From assembly GCA_003022125.1 (NCBI GenBank), contig PXQH01000065.1, forward strand, positions 1-38,244: a stretch of 38,244 bases of DNA, given 5' to 3'. The DNA comes from Cyanobacteria bacterium QS_8_64_29. GTDB taxonomy: Bacteria; Cyanobacteriota; Cyanobacteriia; Cyanobacteriales; Rubidibacteraceae. Positions 23,800 to 33,254 of this stretch are shown here, one piece after another. The position numbers and the translations under genes were made by a program. The notes beneath the pieces are model-generated. The model made no database searches, was not told the origin of the DNA, and saw only the letters and a list, made by a program, of their open reading frames with translations. Every line of letters starts with the position of its first letter. The stretch's first letter is position 1.

Positions 23800-25074
23800 A
23801 TGGCAACCGACTGGCTACTGGCGCTCGGCCTTGCCCTGGGCTCGGTCCTCTGGGTCGAGATCGGGCGGGATCTTTACCACCTAACGGCCCATCACTGGCC
23901 GCTGCTGTACCGCATGCACGCCATCCACCATCGGGCCTTTAGACCGGATTTGACCGCCGTGAGCGAGCGCCTCTACCGGCGGGCGCAGTGGATCGACGAT
24001 GTCCCCGAGAGCGCGGTCATGCTGGGGCTGGGCCTGGCCCTGTGGGCGGGGCTGTACTGGGGAACCCCCGGTCCGCATTGGGCGGCTGCCGCAGGCGTGC
24101 TGTACGCCGCGACCTTTCTAATGGGAGCCATCGCGCGCGGTAGCGGCCTTGCAGGTGCGAGCGAGCTTACGGATCTGACCCACCAGCCGGGACCGTTTCG
24201 GCAGCGTCCGGCGCGCTGGTTGGTCAACCGGCCCTACCACTGGCGGCACCACTTTGACACCCCAAACGCCTATTACTGCAGCACGTTCGCGCTCGTTGAC
24301 AAGCTGCTGGGGACTGCCCTGTCGCTGCGCGGCAAGCGCATCGCCGTGACGGGCGCTTCGGGGACGCTGGGGCGCGCGCTGCTAGCGCAGCTCTACCGGC
24401 AAGGCGCCAAGCCCATCGCGCTGACGGCCTCCGCCTCGCAAGTCACTGTCACGCTGGCAGGCGAATCCGTCCCTGTCGAAACCCTCAATTGGCAGGTGGG
24501 GTGCGAGTCGGAGCTGGCCGATCAACTGGCGCAAACCGACATTCTGGTGCTCAACCACGGCATCAATGTGCACGGCGATCGCAGCCCTGAGGCCATCCAG
24601 CAGTCCTATGAGGTCAACACCTTCTCCAGCTGGCGGCTGCTGGAGCTATTTCTGAGCACCGTACGCACCAATCGCGACGTGGCGCGCAAGGAAGTTTGGG
24701 TCAACACCTCGGAAGCGGAGGTCAGCCCGGCTTTTAGCCCCCTCTACGAGTTCAGCAAGCGCGCGCTCGGGCAGCTAGTAACACTGCGCCGCCTGGATGC
24801 GCCCTGCGTGGTTCGCAAGATTGCGCTGGGGCCCTTTCGCAGCAATCTCAATCCCATTGGGGTGATGTCAGCCGATTGGGTGGCACGCCAGATCGTGCGC
24901 CTGGCCCGGCGCGACATCCGCAACATTGTCGTATCCATCGTGCCGCTGACTTACCTGACCCTGCCGCTTAAGGAGTTTTGGGTCTCGAGCTATCTGCGCG
25001 CCTTCAGCCACGGCGGCGAGCGGCGCCAGGTTGCTCCCACAGGAACCAACGCTGGGGCTCCATCTCAGCCCTGA
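23800..25074 (+). CDS. Bifunctional sterol desaturase-like / short-chain dehydrogenase fusion
   Basis: The 424-residue product joins two folds. Residues 1-165 form a fatty-acid-hydroxylase-like membrane domain with three histidine clusters that would bind a di-iron centre: HLTAHH (27-32), HAIHH (40-44) and HWRHH (147-151), plus hydrophobic helices. Residues about 175-390 are an SDR: glycine motif VTGASGTLGRALL (near 184), ILVLNHGINVHGD and catalytic YEFSK (316-320). I recall this fusion as a recurrent cyanobacterial family annotated as bifunctional desaturase/dehydrogenase, with no proven substrate; hydroxylation followed by oxidation of a lipid is a fair inference. It diverges from the GT2 gene and its stop overlaps the dihydroorotase-like gene by 10 nt. 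Confidence 0.85.
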   Translation: MATDWLLALGLALGSVLWVEIGRDLYHLTAHHWPLLYRMHAIHHRAFRPDLTAVSERLYRRAQWIDDVPESAVMLGLGLALWAGLYWGTPGPHWAAAAGVLYAATFLMGAIARGSGLAGASELTDLTHQPGPFRQRPARWLVNRPYHWRHHFDTPNAYYCSTFALVDKLLGTALSLRGKRIAVTGASGTLGRALLAQLYRQGAKPIALTASASQVTVTLAGESVPVETLNWQVGCESELADQLAQTDILVLNHGINVHGDRSPEAIQQSYEVNTFSSWRLLELFLSTVRTNRDVARKEVWVNTSEAEVSPAFSPLYEFSKRALGQLVTLRRLDAPCVVRKIALGPFRSNLNPIGVMSADWVARQIVRLARRDIRNIVVSIVPLTYLTLPLKEFWVSSYLRAFSHGGERRQVAPTGTNAGAPSQP

Positions 25075-26357
25075 TTGCAGCTGTCTGCCGGCGGCTGCCA
25101 GACGCGGACGACGCGGCCGGCGATGGGCTGACCGTACCAGGGGGTATTGGTTCCCATGGTGTGGAGCGTTTCCTGGGTCACCGACCAGTGCGCGTGCGGA
25201 TCGAACAGCACCAGTTCGGCGGGCTCGCCAGCCGCTAACGAGGCCGGCGCCTGGTGCAAGCACCGGCGCGGGGCCGCGCTCAAGGCACGCCACAGATCCA
25301 GCGCCGACCACTGTCCCGAGGCGACAAACGCCTGCCAAAGCAGCGGCAGGGCCAGTTCCAATCCGATCGCGCCCGGCGGCGCCTCGGCAAAGGCGACCGT
25401 TTTTTCCTCGGCAGTATAGGCTGCGCGGTCGATGGCAATGGCATCGAGAGTGCCGCTGCGGACGCCCTCCACCAAAGCAGCCCGATCCTCGGGCGTACCC
25501 AACGGCGGATCGAGCCGCAGATTGGGATCGTAGGTGCCGGCCGCATCGGCCTCGAGCAGCAGATGCATCCAGGTTGCGCTCGCGGTCACCGGCAGGCCGC
25601 GGGCTTTGGCTTCGGCAATGAGTTCAACGCCGCGGGCCGTCGATATCCGCATGAGATGAACCGGTGTCCCCACCGCTGCCACCGTCTCGAGCAGGGCAGC
25701 CAAGGCTGCTGCTTCCGAGCACCCCGGATCGCCCGCCAAACCGGCACGCGCTGCGGCAATGCCTTCGCGCAGGACGCCATTGCTGCGCAGGGTGGCATCG
25801 GCAGCGCTTAGGGCAACGGGTTTGCCCAACGGCTGCACGTATTGCAGCAACCGGTGCACTAGGCCCAAATCGCCAATGGGACGAGCATCGCTAAAGCCAG
25901 TAACCCCGGCGCGGGCGAGCTCGCCCAGCTCGGCCATGCGCTCGCCTGCCCGCTGGTGGGTGAGGGCCCCCCAAAGGTGCACGGTGGGCGCTGGGGCAGG
26001 CGGATGGGCGGCCAAGCACTGCTGGAGGTGGGCCACACCAGCAGGCCCATCCAGCGGTGGGGCAGTATCGGGCAGGATGCCCAAGCGCGTAAAACCGCCC
26101 GCAACAGCTGCTGCCGCCAGCGAAGCCAGGGTTTCGCGCTGCTCGTTGCCCGGCTCGCCGCTGTGACTGTAGAGATCGCACAATCCTGGCGCTAGCACCA
26201 AGCCGCGGCAATCGCGCGCCACGGTTTCGGGGGGGACGCGCTCGGCCGCTGCGTCCAGGGCAGCCACCTCGCCTTGGGCGATCCAGACATCGGTAACGCG
26301 ATTGGTGCCCGAGCTCGGTTCCACCACGCGCACTTGTTGCAGGAGCTCGCTGGCCAT
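25065..26357 (-). CDS. Dihydroorotase-family protein lacking the usual metal ligands
   Basis: The product, about 430 residues from the ATG at 26357, has the amidohydrolase layout of class I dihydroorotase, which closes carbamoyl-aspartate in pyrimidine synthesis. However, the catalytic motifs are altered: DxHxH is DLYSHSGEPG (first His is Tyr), the later HxST is MRISTARG, PHHL is TWMHLLL, and DHAPH is IDRAAYTAEEK. The metal centre is therefore probably lost, as in non-catalytic PyrX-type partners of aspartate transcarbamylase. I recall DLYSHSGEPG in other cyanobacterial sequences, so this is likely a conserved paralogue rather than a decayed gene. A GTG at 26435 would add 26 residues but overlaps the permease gene; the ATG before ASELLQQVRVVEP suits the family. 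Its stop overlaps the convergent desaturase/SDR gene. Confidence 0.8.
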   Translation of the reverse strand: MASELLQQVRVVEPSSGTNRVTDVWIAQGEVAALDAAAERVPPETVARDCRGLVLAPGLCDLYSHSGEPGNEQRETLASLAAAAVAGGFTRLGILPDTAPPLDGPAGVAHLQQCLAAHPPAPAPTVHLWGALTHQRAGERMAELGELARAGVTGFSDARPIGDLGLVHRLLQYVQPLGKPVALSAADATLRSNGVLREGIAAARAGLAGDPGCSEAAALAALLETVAAVGTPVHLMRISTARGVELIAEAKARGLPVTASATWMHLLLEADAAGTYDPNLRLDPPLGTPEDRAALVEGVRSGTLDAIAIDRAAYTAEEKTVAFAEAPPGAIGLELALPLLWQAFVASGQWSALDLWRALSAAPRRCLHQAPASLAAGEPAELVLFDPHAHWSVTQETLHTMGTNTPWYGQPIAGRVVRVWQPPADSCNQG

Positions 26358-26419
26358 ACTGCCTGCCGCTGCGCCAGCCAGGGCAATTATCGAGCAGTGC
26401 GCTCGCGCTTGCAAGCGGG

Positions 26420-27055
26420 TTAAGGCGGCTGGCACCAGCGCTGCAGGGCGCTCAGCACTCCTTCGGCGAGCAAGGCCAATGCGGCGATGGGAACGGCCCC
26501 CACCAGCAAAATGGCTTCGTCGTAGAGCGAGAATCCCAGCATCACAAACGATCCCAGGCCCCCCACGCCAATGAAGGCGGCTAGTGTGGCCGAGGCGATC
26601 GCTTCGATGGTGGCGGTTTTAACCCCGGCCAGCACCATGGGCAGCGCCAGCGGCAGCTCGATGCGCCAGAACCGCTGGCAGGGCGATAGGCCCATGCCGG
26701 CTGCCGCTTCCCGGACCTCGGCGCTGAGGTTGCGAAAGGCCGCGTCCGTGCTGGCCACAATCGGCGGTACGACCAGCAGCGTTAGGGCAACGGCCGCAGC
26801 CCGAAACGTCAGCCCCAGATAGGGCATGGCCAAAAACAGCACGGCCAGGCTGGGCAGCAAGCGCAAGCTGTAAGCTCCATTGACCAAAACCGCAGCTGCT
26901 AGGCGCGATCGCGCGCTCGCCAGGCCCAGCGGCAACCCGATCGCCAGGCCAATTGCGAGCGGAACCGCGACCAGGCGCAGGTGCTGCACCAGGGCAGCCA
27001 GCACGCGATCGGCGTGCGCCAGCGCGTACTGCCACGCTTCGAGCCAGATCCCCAT
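26420..27055 (-). CDS. ABC transporter permease, OpuB/ProW (osmoprotectant) type
   Basis: The 211-residue product has five or six hydrophobic helices and a binding-protein-dependent permease loop, REAAAGMGLSPCQRFWRIEL followed by PLALP, the EAA motif that docks to the ATPase. Flanking segments LRLVAVPLAIGLAIGLPLGL and TLAAFIGVGGLGSFVMLGF are typical of the glycine betaine/choline/proline (ProW, OpuBB, YehW) family. A complete importer needs an ATPase and a binding protein, but neither is adjacent; the gene upstream is the divergent ftsH and the next gene downstream is the dihydroorotase-like gene. It may pair with components elsewhere. Substrate is inferred only from family. Confidence 0.85.
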   Translation of the reverse strand: MGIWLEAWQYALAHADRVLAALVQHLRLVAVPLAIGLAIGLPLGLASARSRLAAAVLVNGAYSLRLLPSLAVLFLAMPYLGLTFRAAAVALTLLVVPPIVASTDAAFRNLSAEVREAAAGMGLSPCQRFWRIELPLALPMVLAGVKTATIEAIASATLAAFIGVGGLGSFVMLGFSLYDEAILLVGAVPIAALALLAEGVLSALQRWCQPP

Positions 27056-27126
27056 CGCCGCTAGCGCCGCCGTCCGGGACGGCCCCAGAGTTGGCAGACT
27101 GAGGGTAAGGAGCTCAGGCAGCTACC

Positions 27127-27164
27127 GCACGACTGAAGCTGCTCGGACGGTCGTGCAGGAGGAG
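27127..27164 (+). promoter_or_regulatory. Inverted repeat adjoining the ftsH Shine-Dalgarno
   Basis: GCACGAC (27127-27133) and GTCGTGC (27150-27156) form a 7-bp stem with a 16-nt loop that ends exactly at the Shine-Dalgarno AGGAGGAG (27157-27164), 5 nt before the ftsH ATG. Such a hairpin could stabilise the message or be an operator. No promoter hexamers are clear in 27056-27169. Confidence 0.45.
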
Positions 27165-27169
27165 AAATC

Positions 27170-29149
<1,980 letters not shown>

Positions 29150-29254
29150 GCGGCGCTTGCATTGACCCGTTTGTGGCCAGCGAAATTGCCAAGCGGCATC
29201 GCTCAGTAGTTGGTAGCAACGATCCTTGCAATCGCCAGAATTGGTTGCAGCCAT

Positions 29255-29285
29255 CCGAACCTAAGAGTTCGGTTCTCCTTCTCCT
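29255..29285 (+). terminator. Hairpin followed by pyrimidine run between ftsH and hsp20
   Basis: CCGAAC-CTAAGA-GTTCGG (29255-29272) is a perfect 6-bp stem followed by TTCTCCTTCTCCT. It may be a weak ftsH terminator. The TCTCCT copies are complementary to the hsp20 Shine-Dalgarno AGGAGG (29380-29385), so they could also mask it if included in the hsp20 leader; the transcription start is not known. The remainder of 29150-29394 has no CIRCE element (TTAGCACTC-N9-GAGTGCTAA). Confidence 0.4.
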
Positions 29286-29394
29286 AACCAGGCGGCCCAG
29301 TTTTCTAGACTAAAAGTAAAACCTGAAGGCGATTGCCGGATCGATAATCAAACCCAATCTGCTGTTGTTGTTGGGAAGCAGGAGGTGTTGCGCC

Positions 29395-29871
29395 ATGGCC
29401 ATCGTTCCCACTCGCAATCTCGCCAACCTACAGTCCCGGCAAGGCTGGTGGGATCCCGTCCGCGAAATTTCTTCCCTGCAACGGCAACTCAATCGCATGT
29501 TTGAGAATGTTACTCGCAACGTTAACGAGGGCGGCAGCCTCCTAGCGCCATCTGCCGAGCTGGAAGAAACAGATGGTGCCATCCACCTCAAGCTAGAGGT
29601 GCCCGGCATCAATCCCAACGACTTGGATGTCAAAGTTAGCGATCGCGCTGTTGCCATTAGCGGCGAGCGCAAGAGCGAATCTCAAAATGGCGACGGCGGC
29701 GCCAAGCGCAGCGAGCTGTACTACGGGCGGTTCGAGCGTGTCATTCCCATCGACGCCCAAATTCAAAGCGATCGAGTCGAGGCCAACTACAACAACGGCA
29801 TCCTTCACCTGACGCTGCCCAAAGCCGAGAGCGATAAAAACGCTGTCCAAGTCAACGTCCAGCAGTCGTGA
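29395..29871 (+). CDS. hspA: Small heat-shock protein, Hsp20/alpha-crystallin family
   Basis: The 158-residue chaperone holds unfolding proteins and associates with thylakoids under heat stress. It has a short N-terminal arm (DPVREISSLQRQLNRMFENV), then an alpha-crystallin domain with LLAPSAELEETDGAIHLKLE, VPGINPNDLDVKVSDRAVAI and SGERK, the YYGRFERVIPID strand, and the closing GILHLTLPKAE motif. The C-terminal I-x-I-type anchor is replaced by VQVNVQQS. The start at 29395 follows AGGAGG (29380-29385) by 9 nt; an upstream in-frame ATG at 29365 lacks a ribosome site. It lies 84 nt before the baeRF gene on the same strand, suggesting joint stress expression. Confidence 0.95.
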   Translation: MAIVPTRNLANLQSRQGWWDPVREISSLQRQLNRMFENVTRNVNEGGSLLAPSAELEETDGAIHLKLEVPGINPNDLDVKVSDRAVAISGERKSESQNGDGGAKRSELYYGRFERVIPIDAQIQSDRVEANYNNGILHLTLPKAESDKNAVQVNVQQS

Positions 29872-29955
29872 ATTATGCATCCGGCTCCAGCCAGCGTCCC
29901 GCGGGCCCAACAAGGGTCTTGCTTGGCTGGTAACTACGCCACTAGGAGATAAGCA

Positions 29956-31119
29956 ATGGCACTACTATCACGGCAAGAACTCGAGAGCCTCGCCCATCCG
30001 CGGCAGCATCCCTGCGTTTCCATTTACATGCCCGCGCATCCGGCAGGCCCCGATATCCGACAGGATCCCATTCGCTTTAAGAACTTGCTCAAACAGGCCC
30101 GGGAACGGCTAGTCGAAACGGGCTTTTCGGCGCAAGAGGCAGAGCAATACCTACAGCCGGCAGCCGAGCTCGACCGAAGCGAGTTTTGGCGCCACCAGCA
30201 AAACGGCCTGGTGGTTTTCGTGGCCGAGGGCTTCTTGCGCTACTACCGGGTTCCGCTCCCGCTACGAGAGTCCGTCATTGTCTCCAATGCGTTCCACCTC
30301 AAGCCCATCCTGCCGCTGCTGACTGACGATACGCGCCTCTACATTCTCGCCCTCAGCCAGAAACAAGTGCGCTTGCTGGAGGCAACCCGCGAGCGGGTCA
30401 ACGAGATTGACCTCAGCAACGTTAGTGAAGTGCCGCAAAGCTTGGTCGATCTGCTCCAATATGAAGTCCCCGAGCGGCAAGTTGAGCACAGCAGTACGGG
30501 GTCTGCCAAGCAGCCGGGCCAGCAAGGGCAGTTTTACCACGGTCACGGCGAAAGCTGGCGGGATAAAAAAGACGAAATCCGGCGTTTTTGCGATCGCCTC
30601 GACAGCGGCCTGAACGATTTCTTTGAAAGCGACAGGGCGCCGCTCGTACTAGCAGGGGTCGACTCCACTGTCGCCATTTTCCGCGAGGCCACCAGCTACG
30701 CCAACATCATGGACGAGAGCATCTCGGGCAACGCTGATCGGGCGCATCCCACGGAGTTGCACGAGCGTGCCTGGTCGATTGTGGCCCCGCATCTGGCACA
30801 AGCGCGCGAGGTCGCTGCCGAGCGCTACCGAGAAATTGCGGCCCACCACCCCGAGCAGACGGCCAACGACATCCAAGCCATCGTTCGAGCCGCCCACGAT
30901 GGGCGCATCGACACCCTGTTCGCCGCCAGCGGCTACCCGCTTTGGGGCCAACTCGATCCCAGCAATCGGGGGGTATCGCTGCACGATGACTCCCAGGCGG
31001 ACGACGCCGATCTGAGCAACCTTGCCCTGCTCCACACGCTGCTCAACGGCGGCAACGCCTTCATTACCGACTACGACGCCGTTCCCAATGGGACAGTCGC
31101 GGCCATCCTGCGCTACTAG
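29956..31119 (+). CDS. baeRF-family protein (bacterial archaeo-eukaryotic release factor-like)
   Basis: The 387-residue product resembles the bacterial eRF1/Pelota-like (baeRF) families. CVSIYMPAHPAGPDIRQDPI and FKNLLKQARERLVETGFS open it, DDTRLYILALSQKQVRLLEA is the characteristic strand pair of the N-terminal domain, FYHGHGESWRDKKDEIRRFC (about residues 193-212) fills the middle domain, and APLVLAGVDSTVAIFREATS plus a C-terminal eL30-like domain (NGGNAFITDYDAVPNGTVAA) end it. No GGQ peptide-release motif is present, so classical termination is unlikely. Relatives include the ribosome-hibernation factor Balon, so a role on stalled or idle ribosomes is plausible but unproven. AGGAGA is about 8 nt before the ATG. 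It follows hsp20 by 84 nt and precedes a small zinc-ribbon gene by 65 nt. Confidence 0.75.
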   Translation: MALLSRQELESLAHPRQHPCVSIYMPAHPAGPDIRQDPIRFKNLLKQARERLVETGFSAQEAEQYLQPAAELDRSEFWRHQQNGLVVFVAEGFLRYYRVPLPLRESVIVSNAFHLKPILPLLTDDTRLYILALSQKQVRLLEATRERVNEIDLSNVSEVPQSLVDLLQYEVPERQVEHSSTGSAKQPGQQGQFYHGHGESWRDKKDEIRRFCDRLDSGLNDFFESDRAPLVLAGVDSTVAIFREATSYANIMDESISGNADRAHPTELHERAWSIVAPHLAQAREVAAERYREIAAHHPEQTANDIQAIVRAAHDGRIDTLFAASGYPLWGQLDPSNRGVSLHDDSQADDADLSNLALLHTLLNGGNAFITDYDAVPNGTVAAILRY

Positions 31120-31184
31120 CAGCCGGAACGCATGCGCCCCAACGCCTGCCGGTGCTCGGGCCTCAATCACAGGAGGCGATAACC

Positions 31185-31319
31185 ATGCCAAAATCCGCTT
31201 GTCCCTACTGCAGTAGCCCGCAACTACTGCGGCACATCCGCGACAACCGCATCTTTTGGTGGTGTGCTAACTGCCGCCGCGAGGTGCCTCGGTTGGGAGA
31301 GCATGTTCCCTCGAGGTAG
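31185..31319 (+). CDS. 44-residue zinc-ribbon protein
   Basis: The frame encodes a 44-residue protein: MPKSACPYCSSPQLLRHIRD, then NRIFWWCANCRREVPRL, ending HVPSR. The two CxxC knuckles (CPYC, residues 6-9, and CANC, residues 27-30) are the hallmark of a zinc ribbon. A perfect Shine-Dalgarno AGGAGG (31171-31176) is 8 nt before the ATG. I recall similar small cyanobacterial proteins with CxxC, DNRIYWFC and a second CxxC, none with known function. Its place directly after the baeRF gene and before a rhomboid gene suggests cotranscription. Possible roles are nucleic acid or ribosome binding; this is inference. Confidence 0.8.
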   Translation: MPKSACPYCSSPQLLRHIRDNRIFWWCANCRREVPRLGEHVPSR

Positions 31320-31385
31320 CTGCATTGGCAGGGCGCACTGCCCTACCAGTTGCTAGCTTGAGGGGCGGCGTCCCGCTTCTTGGCC

Positions 31386-31955
31386 ATGCCCGATCGCCGC
31401 CCCAACGCGCTGGGTCGCACCCTGGCTGCGCAAATGAGCATCCTGGGCAGCGTGCTTGCTGCCATGTGGTGCCTGGAACTTGCCGATCAGCTCCTGCTGC
31501 AAGGTTGGCTGGATCGCTTCGGCATCGTGCCGCGCAGCTGGCTGGGCCTGCGCGGCATCGTCCTAGCGCCTTTTTTGCATGGGAGCTTGGCCCACCTGGC
31601 AGCTAACACAGTACCGCTTGCAGTGTTGGGGTGGCTGGTCATGCTGCCGCGAACCAGCGACTTTTGGTTGGTCAGCGCTGCCGCTGCGCTGGTGGGTGGC
31701 GCCGGAACGTTGCTGCTGGGCGCGCCCCAGACCGTCCATTTGGGGGCTAGCACGCTCATCTTTGGCTATTTGGGATTTTTGCTGCTGCGCGGCTACTTCC
31801 AGCGCAATGCCCTCTCGATTGTGCTCTCGTTGGGCGTTGCAGCGCTCTACGGCAGCGCGCTGCTGGGCGTTCTGCCGCTCCAGCCTGGAGTATCCTGGCA
31901 AAGCCACCTATTTGGGTTCCTAGGCGGGGCCCTCACCGCCCGAGCCCGCACTTGA
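31386..31955 (+). CDS. Rhomboid-family intramembrane serine protease
   Basis: The 189-residue product has about six transmembrane helices. The catalytic pair is present: Ser122 in VHLGASTLIFGYLGF (GxSx3F-like) and His174 in SWQSHLFGFLGGALT. The upstream HGSLAHLAANT motif is the conserved HxxxN region that stabilises the oxyanion. Rhomboids cut single-pass membrane proteins within the bilayer. Cyanobacterial substrates are not known to me. I use the ATG at 31386; a TTG two codons earlier is less likely. It is followed 3 nt later by the Trp-rich gene, so both belong to one transcript with scpB. Confidence 0.88.
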   Translation: MPDRRPNALGRTLAAQMSILGSVLAAMWCLELADQLLLQGWLDRFGIVPRSWLGLRGIVLAPFLHGSLAHLAANTVPLAVLGWLVMLPRTSDFWLVSAAAALVGGAGTLLLGAPQTVHLGASTLIFGYLGFLLLRGYFQRNALSIVLSLGVAALYGSALLGVLPLQPGVSWQSHLFGFLGGALTARART

Positions 31956-31958
31956 GGG

Positions 31959-32255
31959 ATGCCGTCAAGCAAGGCGCGTATGGCCAAGCGCAAGTCGCAA
32001 CGCAAATGGCCGCACCTGGTGGGCTCTAAGTGGACGGCCCGCCAGCCCAGGTGGGGATGGCGGCACTTCCACGCCATCAACTGTCAAAACCTCGGGAAGC
32101 GGGTCTTTGTCGAGCTGGTTGCAACTTGCGACGCCCAGACCCGATTTTGGGTTGCGGCGCGGCAACTGCAAGATCGTCAGCTTTGGCAGCCCGGATGGTG
32201 CCGCCTGAGCGAGCTGCCCGAGGCAACGGATGGGCGAGCGTGGGAACAGGACTAG
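31959..32255 (+). CDS. TIGR02450-type tryptophan-rich small protein
   Basis: The 98-residue product contains WPHLVGSKWTARQPRWGWRH then FHAIN, RVFVELVATCDAQTRFWVAA, DRQLWQPGWCRLSEL and about nine tryptophans. This matches the TIGR02450 family of small Trp-rich proteins, found in cyanobacteria and some proteobacteria and of unknown function. The N-terminus is basic (SSKARMAKRKSQRK), suggesting nucleic acid binding. The start is either the ATG at 31959 or the one at 31980 (MAKRKSQRKW). It lies 3 nt after the rhomboid gene and 6 nt before scpB. Confidence 0.85.
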   Translation: MPSSKARMAKRKSQRKWPHLVGSKWTARQPRWGWRHFHAINCQNLGKRVFVELVATCDAQTRFWVAARQLQDRQLWQPGWCRLSELPEATDGRAWEQD

Positions 32256-32261
32256 CTGCTG

Positions 32262-32762
32262 ATGGCAAACGGGCAATCCCGCCGCTTGGCCACGACCCTA
32301 GAAGCCATTTTGTACCTCAAAGGGCGGCCCTTGTCCCTAGCCGAGCTGGCCGCCCAGGCCGGTTGCGATCGCGAGGCTGCTGAAGCGGCCCTACTAGCGC
32401 TGATGGATGACTACGCCCACCGCGACAGTGCCCTGGAGGTGGTGGAGACCCCCTCTGGGTACAGCTTGCAACTGCGCGAGGCGTTTCAGGATCTGGTCCG
32501 GGCGCTCATCCCGGCCGAGCTGGGGGTGGGAACGTTGCGCACCCTCGCCGCGATCGCGCTCAAATCGCCCGTGCTGCAATCCGAGCTCATCGAGCTGCGC
32601 GGTAGCGGCGCCTACCAGCAGGTGCAGGAGCTAGTGAATGCAGGCTTTGTGCGCAAGCAGCGCCAGGCCGAGGGGCGTTCCTACTGGCTGAGCGTGACCG
32701 AGCGGTTCCACCAATACTTTGAAATCGACCCCGACTCGCAGGTTTTAACCCGTGCCGGCTGA
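32262..32762 (+). CDS. scpB: Segregation and condensation protein ScpB
   Basis: The 166-residue product has the two winged-helix domains of ScpB: LATTLEAILYLKGRPLSLAE and LAAQAGCDREAAEAALLALM, then LEVVETPSGYSLQLREAFQD, TLRTLAAIALKSPVLQSELI with ELRGSGAYQQVQELVNAGFV, and YWLSVTERFHQYFEI. ScpB works with ScpA and SMC to condense chromosomes. No scpA is adjacent. Its length is slightly short, as I recall for cyanobacterial ScpB. It follows the Trp-rich gene by 6 nt. The ATG at 32262 is preceded only by a weak ribosome site, so translation may be coupled. Confidence 0.9.
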   Translation: MANGQSRRLATTLEAILYLKGRPLSLAELAAQAGCDREAAEAALLALMDDYAHRDSALEVVETPSGYSLQLREAFQDLVRALIPAELGVGTLRTLAAIALKSPVLQSELIELRGSGAYQQVQELVNAGFVRKQRQAEGRSYWLSVTERFHQYFEIDPDSQVLTRAG

Positions 32763-32835
32763 GTGCCAGCGTGGGAGTAAAGGGTAATGCATATTAGGGT
32801 AGGGGGTAGAACAGGTCGCAGTTAAGACAGTTCGC

Positions 32836-33201
32836 ATGGTATTTGACCCCAACTTCTTCAACACCGATTTCGGCAACCAGGAGACAGAAGGCGAGCAGAG
32901 CAACCAACTCCTGCAATACCTGCAGCAGCAAAACCCGGACTTGCTCGCCGAGGTGGCGAAATCGGCCAGCCCCGAGGTCAAGCAAATCGTCTCGCAAAAC
33001 GTTCAGGGGCTGATGGGAACCCTGCCCTCAGAGAACTTCAGCGTTCAGGTCAGTACCGATCAGGACAACCTGTCGACGCTGCTCGCCTCCGCCATGATGA
33101 CCGGTTACTTCCTGCGCCAGATGGAGCAGCGCATGGAGCTGGAGTCGCAGCTGAGCGACTCGGGCGACCTGGAGGCGGGCGAGCAGCCCCCGCAGCTCTA
33201 G
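32836..33201 (+). CDS. DUF760 family protein
   Basis: The 121-residue product fits DUF760, a family of cyanobacteria and plant plastids: FDPNFFNTDFG, NQLLQYLQQQNPDLLAEVAK, SASPEVKQIVSQNVQGLMGT, LPSENFSVQVSTDQDNLSTL and LASAMMTGYFLRQMEQRMEL. Plant members have been tied to plastid regulatory proteolysis and salt stress, but the bacterial role is not established. No membrane segment is seen, and the C-terminus is acidic and Gln/Pro-rich. It stands 73 nt after scpB and is followed by a GC-rich hairpin at 33212-33232. Confidence 0.88.
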   Translation: MVFDPNFFNTDFGNQETEGEQSNQLLQYLQQQNPDLLAEVAKSASPEVKQIVSQNVQGLMGTLPSENFSVQVSTDQDNLSTLLASAMMTGYFLRQMEQRMELESQLSDSGDLEAGEQPPQL

Positions 33202-33211
33202 CCTAGGCATG

Positions 33212-33232
33212 CCCCCGCCCGAGCGGCGGGGG
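33212..33232 (+). terminator. GC-rich hairpin after the DUF760 gene
   Basis: CCCCCGCC (33212-33219) and GGCGGGGG (33225-33232) form a perfect 8-bp stem with a 5-nt loop, 11 nt past the stop. The following TGGCTTGCATTT has only short T-runs, so it is a moderate terminator for the plus-strand block. It faces the convergent small membrane-peptide gene. Confidence 0.6.
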
Positions 33233-33254
33233 TGGCTTGCATTTAGCTTGCCGG

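Noticed and set aside
29286-29394. CIRCE element or clear RNA thermometer upstream of hsp20
   Set aside because: No CIRCE inverted repeat is present. CCCAA/TTGGG can pair near the start but does not cover the Shine-Dalgarno; only a distant TCTCCT could, and the transcription start is unknown.
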